Below are positions 19,710-28,190 of a DNA stretch of 64,000 nucleotides, piece after piece. The position numbers and the translations under genes are program-made. This DNA is from Streptomyces akebiae (GTDB taxonomy: Bacteria; Actinomycetota; Actinomycetes; Streptomycetales; Streptomycetaceae). The notes under the pieces are model-generated. The model saw only the letters and a list, made by a program, of their open reading frames with translations. It did not search any database and was not told the origin of the DNA. The stretch spans positions 5,146,001 through 5,210,000 of the forward strand of contig NZ_CP080647.1 of assembly GCF_019599145.1 (NCBI RefSeq). The letters are read 5' to 3'. Positions within the stretch are counted from its first letter, which is position 1, and each line of letters opens with the position of its first letter.

Positions 19710-19723
19710 GTTTCACGTGAAAC
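19710..19723. other. parS: parS site 5 (perfect), spanning the cydCD start codon
   Basis: GTTTCACGTGAAAC exact consensus. The proposed GTG start of cydCD (19717-19719) is the second half of its central CACGTG. Confidence 0.92.
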
Positions 19724-22700
19724 CGATCGACCCACGACTGCTGCGGTACGCGCGCGCCACCCGCTTCTTCCTGGTGGTCGTCGTCGGACTGGGTGTTGCG
19801 GGAGCCGCGCTCGTCATCGCGCAGGCCATGCTCATCGCCGAGGTGGTGGTCGGCGCCTTCCAGCACGGAATGTCGGTTCCCGAACTCCGCACTCCCCTAC
19901 TTCTCTTGGCCGCGGTCGCGCTCGGCCGGGCCCTGGTCTCCTGGCTCACCGAACTGGCCGCTCACCGCGCGAGTGCGGCGGTGAAGTCGGAGCTGCGGGG
20001 GCGGCTACTGGAACGGGCCACCGCACTGGGGCCCGGCTGGCTGAGCGGACAGCGCACCGGCTCGCTGGTCGCCCTCGCCACCCGTGGGGTCGATGCGCTC
20101 GACGACTACTTCTCGCGCTATCTGCCGCAGTTGGGTCTCGCCGTCGTCGTGCCCGTCGCGGTCCTCGCGCGAATCGTCACCGAAGACTGGGTGTCGGCGG
20201 CGATCATCGTCGGAACGTTGCCGCTCATCCCGGTCTTCATGGTGCTGATCGGCTGGGCCACCCGCTCGCAGATGGATCGTCAGTGGCGGCTGCTGTCACA
20301 GCTGTCGGGGCACTTCCTGGACGTCGTCGCCGGGCTGCCGACGCTGAAGGTGTTCGGCCGGGCCAAGGCCCAGGCCGAGTCGATCAAGCGGATCACCGGC
20401 GAGTACCGCCAGGCGACCATGCGGACACTGCGGATCGCCTTCCTGTCGTCCTTCGCGCTGGAACTGCTCGCGACGATCTCGGTCGCGCTGGTCGCGGTCA
20501 CCATCGGTATGCGGCTCGTGCACGGCGAGATGGACCTGTACATCGGTCTGGTCATCCTCGTCCTGGCTCCCGAGGCGTATCTGCCGGTCCGGCAGGTGGG
20601 AGCCCAGTTCCATGCGGCCGCCGAGGGACTCGCGGCGGCCGAGGAGATCTTCGAGGTCCTGGAGACGCCGCCGCCGGCGTCCGGGACCGGGGCGGTGCCG
20701 GATGCGGGTGACCTCCGCTTCGATGGGGTGACCGTCCGCTACCCCGGTCGGTCGTACGACGCCGTCTCCGACGTCTCCTTCACCGTGGACCCCGGTGAGA
20801 CGGTGGCCCTCGTCGGGCCGAGCGGCGCGGGCAAGTCGACGCTGCTGAACGTCCTGTTGGGGTTCACGGAGGTCACGGCGGGTGGTGTACGCGTCGGGGG
20901 AGCCGATCTCGCCTCGCTCGACCTGGACGAGTGGCGATCGCGCGTGGCCTGGGTGCCGCAGCGACCCCACCTCTACGCCGGGTCGATCGCGGAGAACATA
21001 CGCCTGGCCCGACCGGACGCGGGCGACAGGGCGGTGCGGCGGGCGCTCGCCGACGCGGGAGCGCTCGATTTCGTGGACGCCCTGCCCGCGGGGGTCGACA
21101 CGGTCCTCGGTGAGGACGGCGTCGGACTCTCCGCCGGGCAGCGACAACGCCTCGCCCTCGCCCGGGCGTTCCTCGCCGACAGGCCCGTGCTGCTCCTCGA
21201 CGAGCCGACGGCCTCGCTGGACGGCGAGACCGAGGCGGAGGTCGTTCAGGCGGTACGGCGGCTGGCGGTGGGCCGGACCGTGCTGCTGGTGGTCCACCGT
21301 CCGGCACTGCTGGGGGTGGCGGACCGGGTGGTGCGGCTGGAGGAGGACACGGGGCGCGGGGCGGCACCGTCCGCCGAGCGTGACCGAGCGGTCGCCGTGT
21401 CCGCTCGGTCGGAACGACAGGAAGCTCCGGAGCCGACACCCGGGGAAGACCTGCCGCTGGAGCAGAGCGGAGGCGTTCCGGCCCGGGTCCGTCGGATGGC
21501 CGGGCCGCGACGGGGCCGACTCGCCCTCGCGTTGCTGCTCGGCAGCCTCGCGCTGGGCAGTGCGGTCGGGCTGATGGCGACCTCCGGATGGCTGATCTCG
21601 CGGGCCTCGCAGCAGCCTCCGGTGCTGTATCTGATGGTCGCGGTGACGGCGACGAGGGCGTTCGGGATCGGACGGGCGGTGTTCCGGTACACCGAGCGGC
21701 TGGTGTCGCACGACGCCGTGCTGCGGATGCTGGCCGACACGAGGGTGGCCGTCTACCGGCGGCTGGAGCGGCTGGCACCCGCCGGACTGCGGACGATCCG
21801 GCGGGGAGACCTGCTCTCACGACTGGTCGCCGACGTGGACGCGCTGCAGGACTACTGGGTGCGCTGGCTGCTGCCCGCCGGGGCCGCGGTGACCGTCTCC
21901 GCCGCCTCCGTCGGGTTCACCGCATGGCTGCTGCCCGAAGCGGGAGCAGTTCTGGCCGTCGGCCTGCTCGCCGCCGGGGCCGGAGTTCCTCTCCTGACCG
22001 GGGCCGTGGCCCGGCGGGCGGAGTACCGGCTGGCGCCGGCCCGTGGGGTGCTGGCCACTCACGTGGCCGATCTGCTCACCGGCACCGCCGAGTTGGCCGT
22101 CGCGGGCGCTCTGCCCGCGCGCAAGGCGGAGGCGCGCCGGGCCGACCAGGTGCTCACCCGGATCGCTTCCCGAGCCGCCACGGCGACCGCGCTCGGGGAC
22201 GGTCTCACCGCGCTCGTCTCCGGGCTCACCGTCGCCACCACAGCGCTCTTCGGCGCACAGGCGGTCGTCGACGGGCGGCTGAGCGGCGTGGCCATGGCCG
22301 TCGTCGTGCTCACCCCGCTGGCCGCGTTCGAGGCGGTCCTGGGGATGCCGCTCGCCGTCCAGTTCCGCCAGCGGGTGCGCAGGAGCGCGGAGCGCGTCTA
22401 CGAGGTACTGGACACACCCGACCCCGTCCGCGAACCGGCGGAGCCGGCCGAGGCGCCGGTGTCGCCGTTCCCGCTACGGCTCGAAGGGCTCGGCGCACGG
22501 TACGCCGGGCAGAACCGGAACGCGCTCACCGCGCTGGACCTCACCCTCGACGAGGGCCGCAGGATCGCCGTGGTCGGCGTCTCGGGGGCCGGCAAGACGA
22601 CGCTCGCGCAGGTGCTGCTGCGCTTCCTGGACGCGCGCGAGGGAACCTACGCGCTGGGCGGCGTGGACGCGTACACGCTCGACGGGGACGCCGTACGGCG

Positions 22701-23214
22701 GCTCGTGGGGCTGTGCGCCCAGGACGCGCACCTCTTCGACAGTTCGGTGCGGGAGAATCTGCTGCTCGCGCGGAAGGACGCCGATGAGGGGGAGTTGCGG
22801 GACGCGCTCGCGCGGGCACGGCTGCTCGACTGGGCCGACGAACTGCCCGACGGGCTCGACACCTTGATCGGCGAACACGGCGCGCGGCTGTCCGGCGGTC
22901 AGCGTCAGCGGCTCGCTCTCGCACGCGCGCTGCTGGCCGATTTCCCGGTTCTCGTGCTCGACGAGCCCGCCGAGCACCTGGACCTGCCGACAGCCGACGC
23001 GCTCACGGCGGACCTGCTGGCCGCCACCGAGGGCCGTACGACCCTGCTGATCACCCATCGGCTGGCCGGCCTCGATGCGGTGGACGAAGTCGTCGTCCTC
23101 GCGGAGGGCCGCGTCGCGCAGCGCGGGACCTACGCGGAACTGGCCCTGGTCGACGGCCCCTTGCGGGAGATGGTGGAACGGGAGGCAGCGGGGGAGCAGC
23201 TGGCCGGCGTCTGA
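19717..23214 (+). CDS. cydCD: CydDC-type fused ABC exporter for cytochrome bd assembly
   Basis: 1165 residues: two complete ABC half-transporters in one chain. The CydD half has six TM helices, Walker A GPSGAGKST (~residue 367), signature LSAGQRQR and Walker B VLLLDEPT. The CydC half repeats this with GVSGAGKTT (~955), LSGGQRQR and VLVLDEPAE. CydDC exports cysteine/glutathione and is needed to assemble cytochrome bd. Fusion is usual in Streptomyces. GTG 19717 (MKPIDPRLLRYAR) is 7 nt after AAAAGGG; the open frame from ATG 19690 would translate through the parS site. Third gene of the Rex-controlled operon. Confidence 0.94.
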   Translation: MKPIDPRLLRYARATRFFLVVVVGLGVAGAALVIAQAMLIAEVVVGAFQHGMSVPELRTPLLLLAAVALGRALVSWLTELAAHRASAAVKSELRGRLLERATALGPGWLSGQRTGSLVALATRGVDALDDYFSRYLPQLGLAVVVPVAVLARIVTEDWVSAAIIVGTLPLIPVFMVLIGWATRSQMDRQWRLLSQLSGHFLDVVAGLPTLKVFGRAKAQAESIKRITGEYRQATMRTLRIAFLSSFALELLATISVALVAVTIGMRLVHGEMDLYIGLVILVLAPEAYLPVRQVGAQFHAAAEGLAAAEEIFEVLETPPPASGTGAVPDAGDLRFDGVTVRYPGRSYDAVSDVSFTVDPGETVALVGPSGAGKSTLLNVLLGFTEVTAGGVRVGGADLASLDLDEWRSRVAWVPQRPHLYAGSIAENIRLARPDAGDRAVRRALADAGALDFVDALPAGVDTVLGEDGVGLSAGQRQRLALARAFLADRPVLLLDEPTASLDGETEAEVVQAVRRLAVGRTVLLVVHRPALLGVADRVVRLEEDTGRGAAPSAERDRAVAVSARSERQEAPEPTPGEDLPLEQSGGVPARVRRMAGPRRGRLALALLLGSLALGSAVGLMATSGWLISRASQQPPVLYLMVAVTATRAFGIGRAVFRYTERLVSHDAVLRMLADTRVAVYRRLERLAPAGLRTIRRGDLLSRLVADVDALQDYWVRWLLPAGAAVTVSAASVGFTAWLLPEAGAVLAVGLLAAGAGVPLLTGAVARRAEYRLAPARGVLATHVADLLTGTAELAVAGALPARKAEARRADQVLTRIASRAATATALGDGLTALVSGLTVATTALFGAQAVVDGRLSGVAMAVVVLTPLAAFEAVLGMPLAVQFRQRVRRSAERVYEVLDTPDPVREPAEPAEAPVSPFPLRLEGLGARYAGQNRNALTALDLTLDEGRRIAVVGVSGAGKTTLAQVLLRFLDAREGTYALGGVDAYTLDGDAVRRLVGLCAQDAHLFDSSVRENLLLARKDADEGELRDALARARLLDWADELPDGLDTLIGEHGARLSGGQRQRLALARALLADFPVLVLDEPAEHLDLPTADALTADLLAATEGRTTLLITHRLAGLDAVDEVVVLAEGRVAQRGTYAELALVDGPLREMVEREAAGEQLAGV

Positions 23215-23471
23215 ACGCCCAGCGGCTTCGCCGCAGCTGCTGCGGCGGTGCCCGACGGTCGGCCCGGCGTACGGTCGGCCGTTGAGCCCCGTTGAGTTCC
23301 GTTGATCAGGCCCGGGCGGTACGGGTCTTCCGCGGCTGCAAGGGTCCGCGCCGAACGCCCCGCGGTCCGGACCCTGTTCGGCTCCATTCCTTGAGCCGTC
23401 CGGGGCAGAGTGTCCCCCGGCCGTACGACTCGAACAGGACTACGGCGCGGGTCAGGTCCACGATCGCTGAT

Positions 23472-24536
23472 ATGCGCTTCTCTCGCCGACACTCGCTGCT
23501 CGTCGCCCTGGTGCTGTGTGCCTCGGCCACTGTCGCGGCCCGGCCGACAGCGGCCGCCAGTGATCGCGGCGGGGCTCCGGGCCCGTCCGCCGAGGAAGGC
23601 ATCAGCGCCCGGGTGGCGCGGCTGTTCGAGGAGGCCGCGGTGGCCACACAACGGTACGAGGCGGGGCGGCAGGCGGCGGAGGCGCAGAGGGCGAAGACGG
23701 TGCGGCTGGAGAAGCTGCTCACGAAGGAGCGGAAGCAGATCGCCGTGCTCAACGCCGACCTCGGCCGGATCGCCCGTGCCCAGTACCGCGAGGGCGGCGG
23801 GGTGCCGTACACCGCGCAGATGCTGTTCGCGGAGGACCCCGAGGAGCTGATGCGAGGTCAGCGGGCGGCCTGGCAGGCCGATCTGGCCGTCAACAACGCC
23901 GTGACCAAGAGTCGTCGCGCGGAAACGAGGCTCGCCGCGGACGAGGCGAGGGCGGCTACGGCGTGGCGAGCGCTGGAGGAGTGGAAGGCCGGGCTCTCCG
24001 GGATCAAGAAGGCGATCGAGCAGAAGCTCGAAGTGGCGCAGTGGACGCTCCAGGGCCAGGCCGACGAAGCGGTCGCGGCCGGCGCCTGCCGGGGAGCGGT
24101 CCGTATGGACCAGCCGGACGGCGAGCCGTCGAGCGCGTGGGTCGCCCCGGTGGCCACCTACGAACTCTCCGCGGGTTACGGCAGCGGCGGTGAGCGCTGG
24201 GCCAGTCGGCACACGGGGCAGGATTTCGCGGTACCGATCGGCACGCCGGTGCGGGCGGTCGGTGCGGGGCGCGTGGTGAAGGTGTCGTGCGGTGGCGCCT
24301 TCGGCATCGAGATCGTCGTCAAGCACGCGGACGGGTACTTCTCGCAGTACGCGCACCTCGCCGCCGTCACCGTCGACCAAGGGGACCGGGTGGGCCCGGG
24401 CCAGTGGATCGGCCAGTCGGGCACCACCGGAAACTCCACCGGACCACACCTGCACTTCGAGGTGCGGGTCACTCCGGAGCTGGGCTCGGGTGTGGACCCC
24501 GTCCCGTGGCTGCGGAAGCACGGGGTGACGTTGTAG
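23472..24536 (+). CDS. Secreted M23-family peptidoglycan endopeptidase
   Basis: 354 residues. N-terminal signal peptide (MRFSRRHSLLVALVLCASATVAA), a long charged coiled coil (residues ~50-200) and a C-terminal LytM/M23 domain. Zn ligands are visible as HTGQDFAVP (H and D), and HLHFEV. It probably cleaves peptide crossbridges in the cell wall, or acts as an EnvC/NlpD-like amidase activator given the coiled coil. The frame is open from 23292, but only ATG 23472 puts the signal peptide at the N-terminus. It follows cydCD by 257 bp. Confidence 0.88.
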   Translation: MRFSRRHSLLVALVLCASATVAARPTAAASDRGGAPGPSAEEGISARVARLFEEAAVATQRYEAGRQAAEAQRAKTVRLEKLLTKERKQIAVLNADLGRIARAQYREGGGVPYTAQMLFAEDPEELMRGQRAAWQADLAVNNAVTKSRRAETRLAADEARAATAWRALEEWKAGLSGIKKAIEQKLEVAQWTLQGQADEAVAAGACRGAVRMDQPDGEPSSAWVAPVATYELSAGYGSGGERWASRHTGQDFAVPIGTPVRAVGAGRVVKVSCGGAFGIEIVVKHADGYFSQYAHLAAVTVDQGDRVGPGQWIGQSGTTGNSTGPHLHFEVRVTPELGSGVDPVPWLRKHGVTL

Positions 24537-24551
24537 GCGGGTGACGGGTCT

Positions 24552-25430
24552 CTACAGCCGCTCCGCCAGCAGCCGTTCGATCACGACCGCCACGCCGTCG
24601 TCGTTGTTGGCCACGGTCCGGCCGGAGGCCGCCGCGAGGACGTCCGGGTGCGCGTTGCCCATGGCGTACGACTGGCCCGCCCAGGTGAGCATCTCGACGT
24701 CGTTCGGCATGTCCCCGAAGGCGACGACCTCCTCGTGGGAGATACCGCGCTCGGCGCAGCACAGGGCGAGGGTGCTGGCTTTGGAGACGCCCGGCCCGCT
24801 GATCTCCAGCAGGGCACTGGGGCTGGAGCGGGTGATGGTGGCACGGTCGCCGACGGCGATGCGGGCGGTGGCGAGGAAGTCGTCGGGGTCGATCTCCGGG
24901 TGGTACGCGAGGATCTTCAGCACCGGCTCGTGATCGGCCACACCGCCCGGGGCCAGCAGCTTCTCGGCGGGCGCCAGGATGTCGGGGATCTCCATGTGGA
25001 GCTTCGGGTACTCGGGCTCCTGGTTGAAGCCGTACGTCTGCTCGACCGCGTACACCGTGCCCGGCGCGGCCTCACGCAGCAGCCGTACCGCGTCGAGCGC
25101 GTTCTCGCGCGCCAGCTCGCGGACCTTGACGAAGCGGTGGGCGCCGGGGCCACCGTGCAGGTCGACCACGGCGGCGCCGTTTCCGCAGATCGCCAGGCCG
25201 TGACCGTGGACGTGCTCGCTGACGACGTCCATCCAGCGGGCCGGGCGGCCGGTGACGAAGAAGACCTCGACGCCCGCCTCCTCCGCGGCCGCGAGGGCGG
25301 CGACGGTGCGGGGGGAGACCGACTTGTCATCGCGGAGCAGGGTGCCGTCGAGGTCCGTGGCTATGAGCCGGAGAGGGACGGTCGGGGCCGGGGTCTCGGG
25401 CTGTCGCGTCGCTGAGGTCACGGACCCCAT
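24552..25430 (-). CDS. HAD-superfamily (Cof/IIB) hydrolase
   Basis: 292-residue sugar- or cofactor-phosphate phosphatase of the HAD-IIB type. Motif I is [12 protein letters not shown] near residue 25, motif II FVTGRP, motif III/IV VSKASTLALCC and FGDMPNDVEML. The substrate is unknown. It resembles the second HAD protein at 34810-35709, and the two probably arose by duplication. The ATG at 25430 is preferred over a frame start at 25472. Convergent with the M23 gene with a 15-bp gap. Confidence 0.87.
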   Translation of the reverse strand: MGSVTSATRQPETPAPTVPLRLIATDLDGTLLRDDKSVSPRTVAALAAAEEAGVEVFFVTGRPARWMDVVSEHVHGHGLAICGNGAAVVDLHGGPGAHRFVKVRELARENALDAVRLLREAAPGTVYAVEQTYGFNQEPEYPKLHMEIPDILAPAEKLLAPGGVADHEPVLKILAYHPEIDPDDFLATARIAVGDRATITRSSPSALLEISGPGVSKASTLALCCAERGISHEEVVAFGDMPNDVEMLTWAGQSYAMGNAHPDVLAAASGRTVANNDDGVAVVIERLLAERL

Positions 25431-25513
25431 TGTCGCGCATATGCGCGCACGGTCGTGCGGGCGCCCGCACAAGTGAGTGATCAGAGACCCGGCTGACCCA
25501 CTGTCTGGCCTGT

Positions 25514-25540
25514 TGCCGACGGCTGTTCACGCCGTCGGCA
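25514..25540 (-). terminator. Hairpin downstream of the LLM oxidoreductase gene
   Basis: TGCCGACGGC (25514-25523) and GCCGTCGGCA (25531-25540): perfect 10-bp stem, 7-nt loop, 65 bp past the stop codon of the minus-strand gene and before the HAD gene promoter. Confidence 0.72.
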
Positions 25541-25604
25541 CCTCTTCGAGTCGTGGTGTCCCCGGGGAGCGCCGGCTTCGGGAGCGCCGGCTCCGGGCGG
25601 GCGC

Positions 25605-26507
25605 TCACGCCAACTGCGCCGGGGCCTCCATGGCGATCCGCTCGAAGACCTTCTCGTCCGCGGCGAAGTCCGAGTCCGGGATCGGCCAGTGGATCACGAG
25701 GTCGGTGATGCCCAGTTCGGCGTGGCGGCCCGCGAAGTCCACGAAGGCGTCGAGCGACTCCAGGGGACGGCCGCGGTCCGGGGTGAAACCGGTGAGGAGG
25801 ATCTTGTCGAGCCTGGCCGCGTCGCGGCCGACCGCCGCGGCCGTGTCGGCCAGCTTCTCCACCTGTCCGCGAATGGCTCGAACCGATTGCTCGGGTGTGC
25901 CCGTCTCGAACAGTTTGGGGTCCCCGGTGGTCACCCAGGCCTGCCCGTACCGTGCGGCCAGTCGCATCCCGCGCGGTCCGGTGGCGGCCACCGCGAAGGG
26001 CAGCCGGGGGCGCTGGACGCAGCCGGGGATGTTGCGTGCCTCATGGGCGGAGTAGTAGTCGCCCTCGTACGAGACGGAGTCCTCGGTGAGCAGCCGGTCG
26101 AGCAGGGGGACGAACTCGGCGAGACGGTCGGCACGCTCACGCGGCGTCCACGGTTCCTGCCCGAGTGCGGTGGCGTCGAAGCCGGTGCCGCCCGCGCCGA
26201 CGCCCAGGGTGAGCCGGCCGCCGGAGATGTCGTCGAGGGAGATCAGTTCCTTGGCGAGGGTCACCGGGTGCCGGAAGTTCGGCGAGGTCACGAGCGTGCC
26301 GAGGCGGATGCGGTCGGTGACGGCGGCTGCCGCGGTCAGGGTGGGTACGGCGCCGAACCAGGGCCCGTCCCGGAAGGTTCGCCACGACAGGTGGTCGTAG
26401 GTGAACGCGGTGTGGAACCCGAGCTGCTCGGCCCGCTGCCACATGTCACGGCCGCCCTCGTGCCAGCGGAGGTACGGCAGGATCACGGTGCTCAGACGCA
26501 GACTCAT
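25605..26507 (-). CDS. LLM-class F420-dependent oxidoreductase
   Basis: 300-residue luciferase-like TIM-barrel oxidoreductase. Family marks are [37 protein letters not shown] and [19 protein letters not shown]. In actinobacteria this branch usually uses coenzyme F420 rather than FMN; the substrate is unknown. It lies 36 bp downstream of kptA on the same strand, so the two may be cotranscribed, though no functional link is evident. Confidence 0.88.
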   Translation of the reverse strand: MSLRLSTVILPYLRWHEGGRDMWQRAEQLGFHTAFTYDHLSWRTFRDGPWFGAVPTLTAAAAVTDRIRLGTLVTSPNFRHPVTLAKELISLDDISGGRLTLGVGAGGTGFDATALGQEPWTPRERADRLAEFVPLLDRLLTEDSVSYEGDYYSAHEARNIPGCVQRPRLPFAVAATGPRGMRLAARYGQAWVTTGDPKLFETGTPEQSVRAIRGQVEKLADTAAAVGRDAARLDKILLTGFTPDRGRPLESLDAFVDFAGRHAELGITDLVIHWPIPDSDFAADEKVFERIAMEAPAQLA

Positions 26508-26543
26508 ACCCCGAGCGTAAGGGCAGCCGCCGAGTGGTCCCGC

Positions 26544-27092
26544 TCAGTGCGACTCCGGAAACCGCAGGTACCGGGGCGGAACCGTCTCGGTCAGCCACAC
26601 CCCGTTGTCGCTGACACGGAAGACGTGACCGTCGCGGTGCATGGCGCCCGCGTCCACGGACAGCACGACGGGGCGGCCGCGGCGGGCGCCGACGCGGGTG
26701 GCGGTCTCGCGGTCGGGCGAGAGGTGCACGTCGTGCCGGTTCATGGCGCGCAGCCCCTCGGCGCGGATCGCGCCCAGATAGGCCGCCACGGTGCCGTGGT
26801 AGAGGTACGGGGGCGGGGTCGCCGGGGGCAGTCCCAGGTCGACCTCGACGGTGTGCCCCTGGTTGGCGCGGATCCGGTCGCCCTCGACCGCGAAGCGTCG
26901 CTTGTCGTTGGCCTCGACCACATGGTCGAGCTCGGCCCTGGTGAAGGGGAAACCGTGGGCGGCGGCCGCCTCCATGAGGGTGTCGATCCGGACCCAGCCC
27001 CCCTCGTCGAGCGTGAGCCCGATCCGCTCCGGCTGGTGTCGCAGGTGCTTCGAGAGGTATTTCGACACTCTCACGGTACGTCGTTCGTTCAT
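26544..27092 (-). CDS. kptA: RNA 2'-phosphotransferase Tpt1/KptA
   Basis: 182 residues. KptA moves a 2'-phosphate from an RNA splice junction to NAD+, giving ADP-ribose 1''-2'' cyclic phosphate. Visible marks are [33 protein letters not shown] and [18 protein letters not shown], covering the conserved R-H-R-R residues. Bacteria lack the matching tRNA ligase, so the cellular role is unclear. ATG 27092 ([13 protein letters not shown]) fits the family; the frame from 27176 would run through DnaA boxes. Confidence 0.92.
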   Translation of the reverse strand: MNERRTVRVSKYLSKHLRHQPERIGLTLDEGGWVRIDTLMEAAAAHGFPFTRAELDHVVEANDKRRFAVEGDRIRANQGHTVEVDLGLPPATPPPYLYHGTVAAYLGAIRAEGLRAMNRHDVHLSPDRETATRVGARRGRPVVLSVDAGAMHRDGHVFRVSDNGVWLTETVPPRYLRFPESH

Positions 27093-27148
27093 CTCGCCAG
27101 CGTGCCTGGCGAGACCCGCGTCACGCACTTGATTTTGACGCGGATGTT

Positions 27149-27202
27149 TGATCCACAGCCAAGTGTAGTTATCCACAGGGGAATTGAAGATTCTGTGGAC
27201 AA
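27149..27202. other. Three-box DnaA-binding cluster between kptA and merR
   Basis: TGATCCACA (27149-27157, one mismatch), TTATCCACA (27169-27177, perfect) and TGTGGACAA (27194-27202, perfect on the minus strand) lie within 54 bp. The region is AT-richer than its surroundings. Confidence 0.8.
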
Positions 27203-27233
27203 CAGCCCGCCGGATTCAGGTCGATTGATCAAT

Positions 27234-28190
27234 TTATCCGTTTTCGCGCATATTTGCTGTCAGTGTGTCCAAAGTGCGTGACTGCACCTCGCGTTCGGCG
27301 GCCGCCGTGACGAAGGCCGAGACCTGCTCCGGACCAACCAGTCTCTCCACGGCTCGTATCGTGGACGCCTGTATCAGCACGGAACGCGGCTCCTCCTCGC
27401 GTTCGGCCGGGGCGTCGAAGTCGAGGTGCCTGCGCAGCTGTCGGGTGGCGAACAGCCGCATCGCACGAGCGAGTTCGGCGTCCACCGTCTGCTGGGCGAG
27501 CGGCTTCAACCGTCGCACGAGTGCCGCCGTCTCGACCGCGTCGGCCTCGGTCGGCGGCTGGTGCTTCCCGATGGCGTGGGCGAACACGTGCTCGGTGGTG
27601 AACTCCAGGAAGCGGGTGGCGATGTGCTCGACCTGCCCCCTCAACTCCCTGAGATGATCCCCGATCGCGGACAGGGGGACGCCCGCGGCGTGCAACTCGG
27701 CTGCCACGGCGAGCTCTTGGGGGCTCGGAACGAGGAACAGGTTCTCCTCGTCCGGGACCGGCACCAGCACGCCCAGGTCGACCGCGTCCGCCACCGCCGT
27801 CTCGTCGGGGGCGCCACCGAACCGCTCGGCCAACTCGGCCCGCGAGATCCGTACGGCCTTCTCGTCGGTCCACGGCCCCTCGACCTCCGCGGCCAGGCCG
27901 AGGATCCCGCCGAGACCACGGCCCGTGTCCCAGGCATCCAGAAGCTCCTTGATGGAGGCGAGGGTGTAGCCGCGGTCGAGGAGGTCGGCGATCTGGCGCA
28001 GTCTGGTCAGATGCGCGTCGGAGTACACGTTCGCGCGTCCGCGCCGGTCGGGGCTGGGCAGCAGTCCGCGGTCCTGGTAGGCGCGGATCGTCCGGACCGT
28101 GGTGCCGCTGCGGTGCGCCAGGTCGTCGATGCGATACACGGCCCCCGCCGCCACGTCGTCCTGCTCGCTCCGCTCGTCCCGACGGCTCAC
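27234..28190 (-). CDS. MerR-family transcriptional regulator
   Basis: 318 residues. N-terminal MerR HTH ([35 protein letters not shown], residues ~19-55) followed by a long C-terminal region without the metal-binding Cys of classical metalloregulators, so an organic ligand is more likely. Its GTG overlaps the stop of the upstream hydrolase/SDR gene (GTGA), so it is translationally coupled and probably controls that gene. Confidence 0.88.
   Translation of the reverse strand: MSRRDERSEQDDVAAGAVYRIDDLAHRSGTTVRTIRAYQDRGLLPSPDRRGRANVYSDAHLTRLRQIADLLDRGYTLASIKELLDAWDTGRGLGGILGLAAEVEGPWTDEKAVRISRAELAERFGGAPDETAVADAVDLGVLVPVPDEENLFLVPSPQELAVAAELHAAGVPLSAIGDHLRELRGQVEHIATRFLEFTTEHVFAHAIGKHQPPTEADAVETAALVRRLKPLAQQTVDAELARAMRLFATRQLRRHLDFDAPAEREEEPRSVLIQASTIRAVERLVGPEQVSAFVTAAAEREVQSRTLDTLTANMRENG

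Noticed and set aside
16957..19866. 969-residue open frame antisense to cydA and cydB
   Set aside because: It is a GC-rich shadow of the strongly supported cyd genes: His/Asp/Arg-rich, no domains, and it runs through the parS sites.
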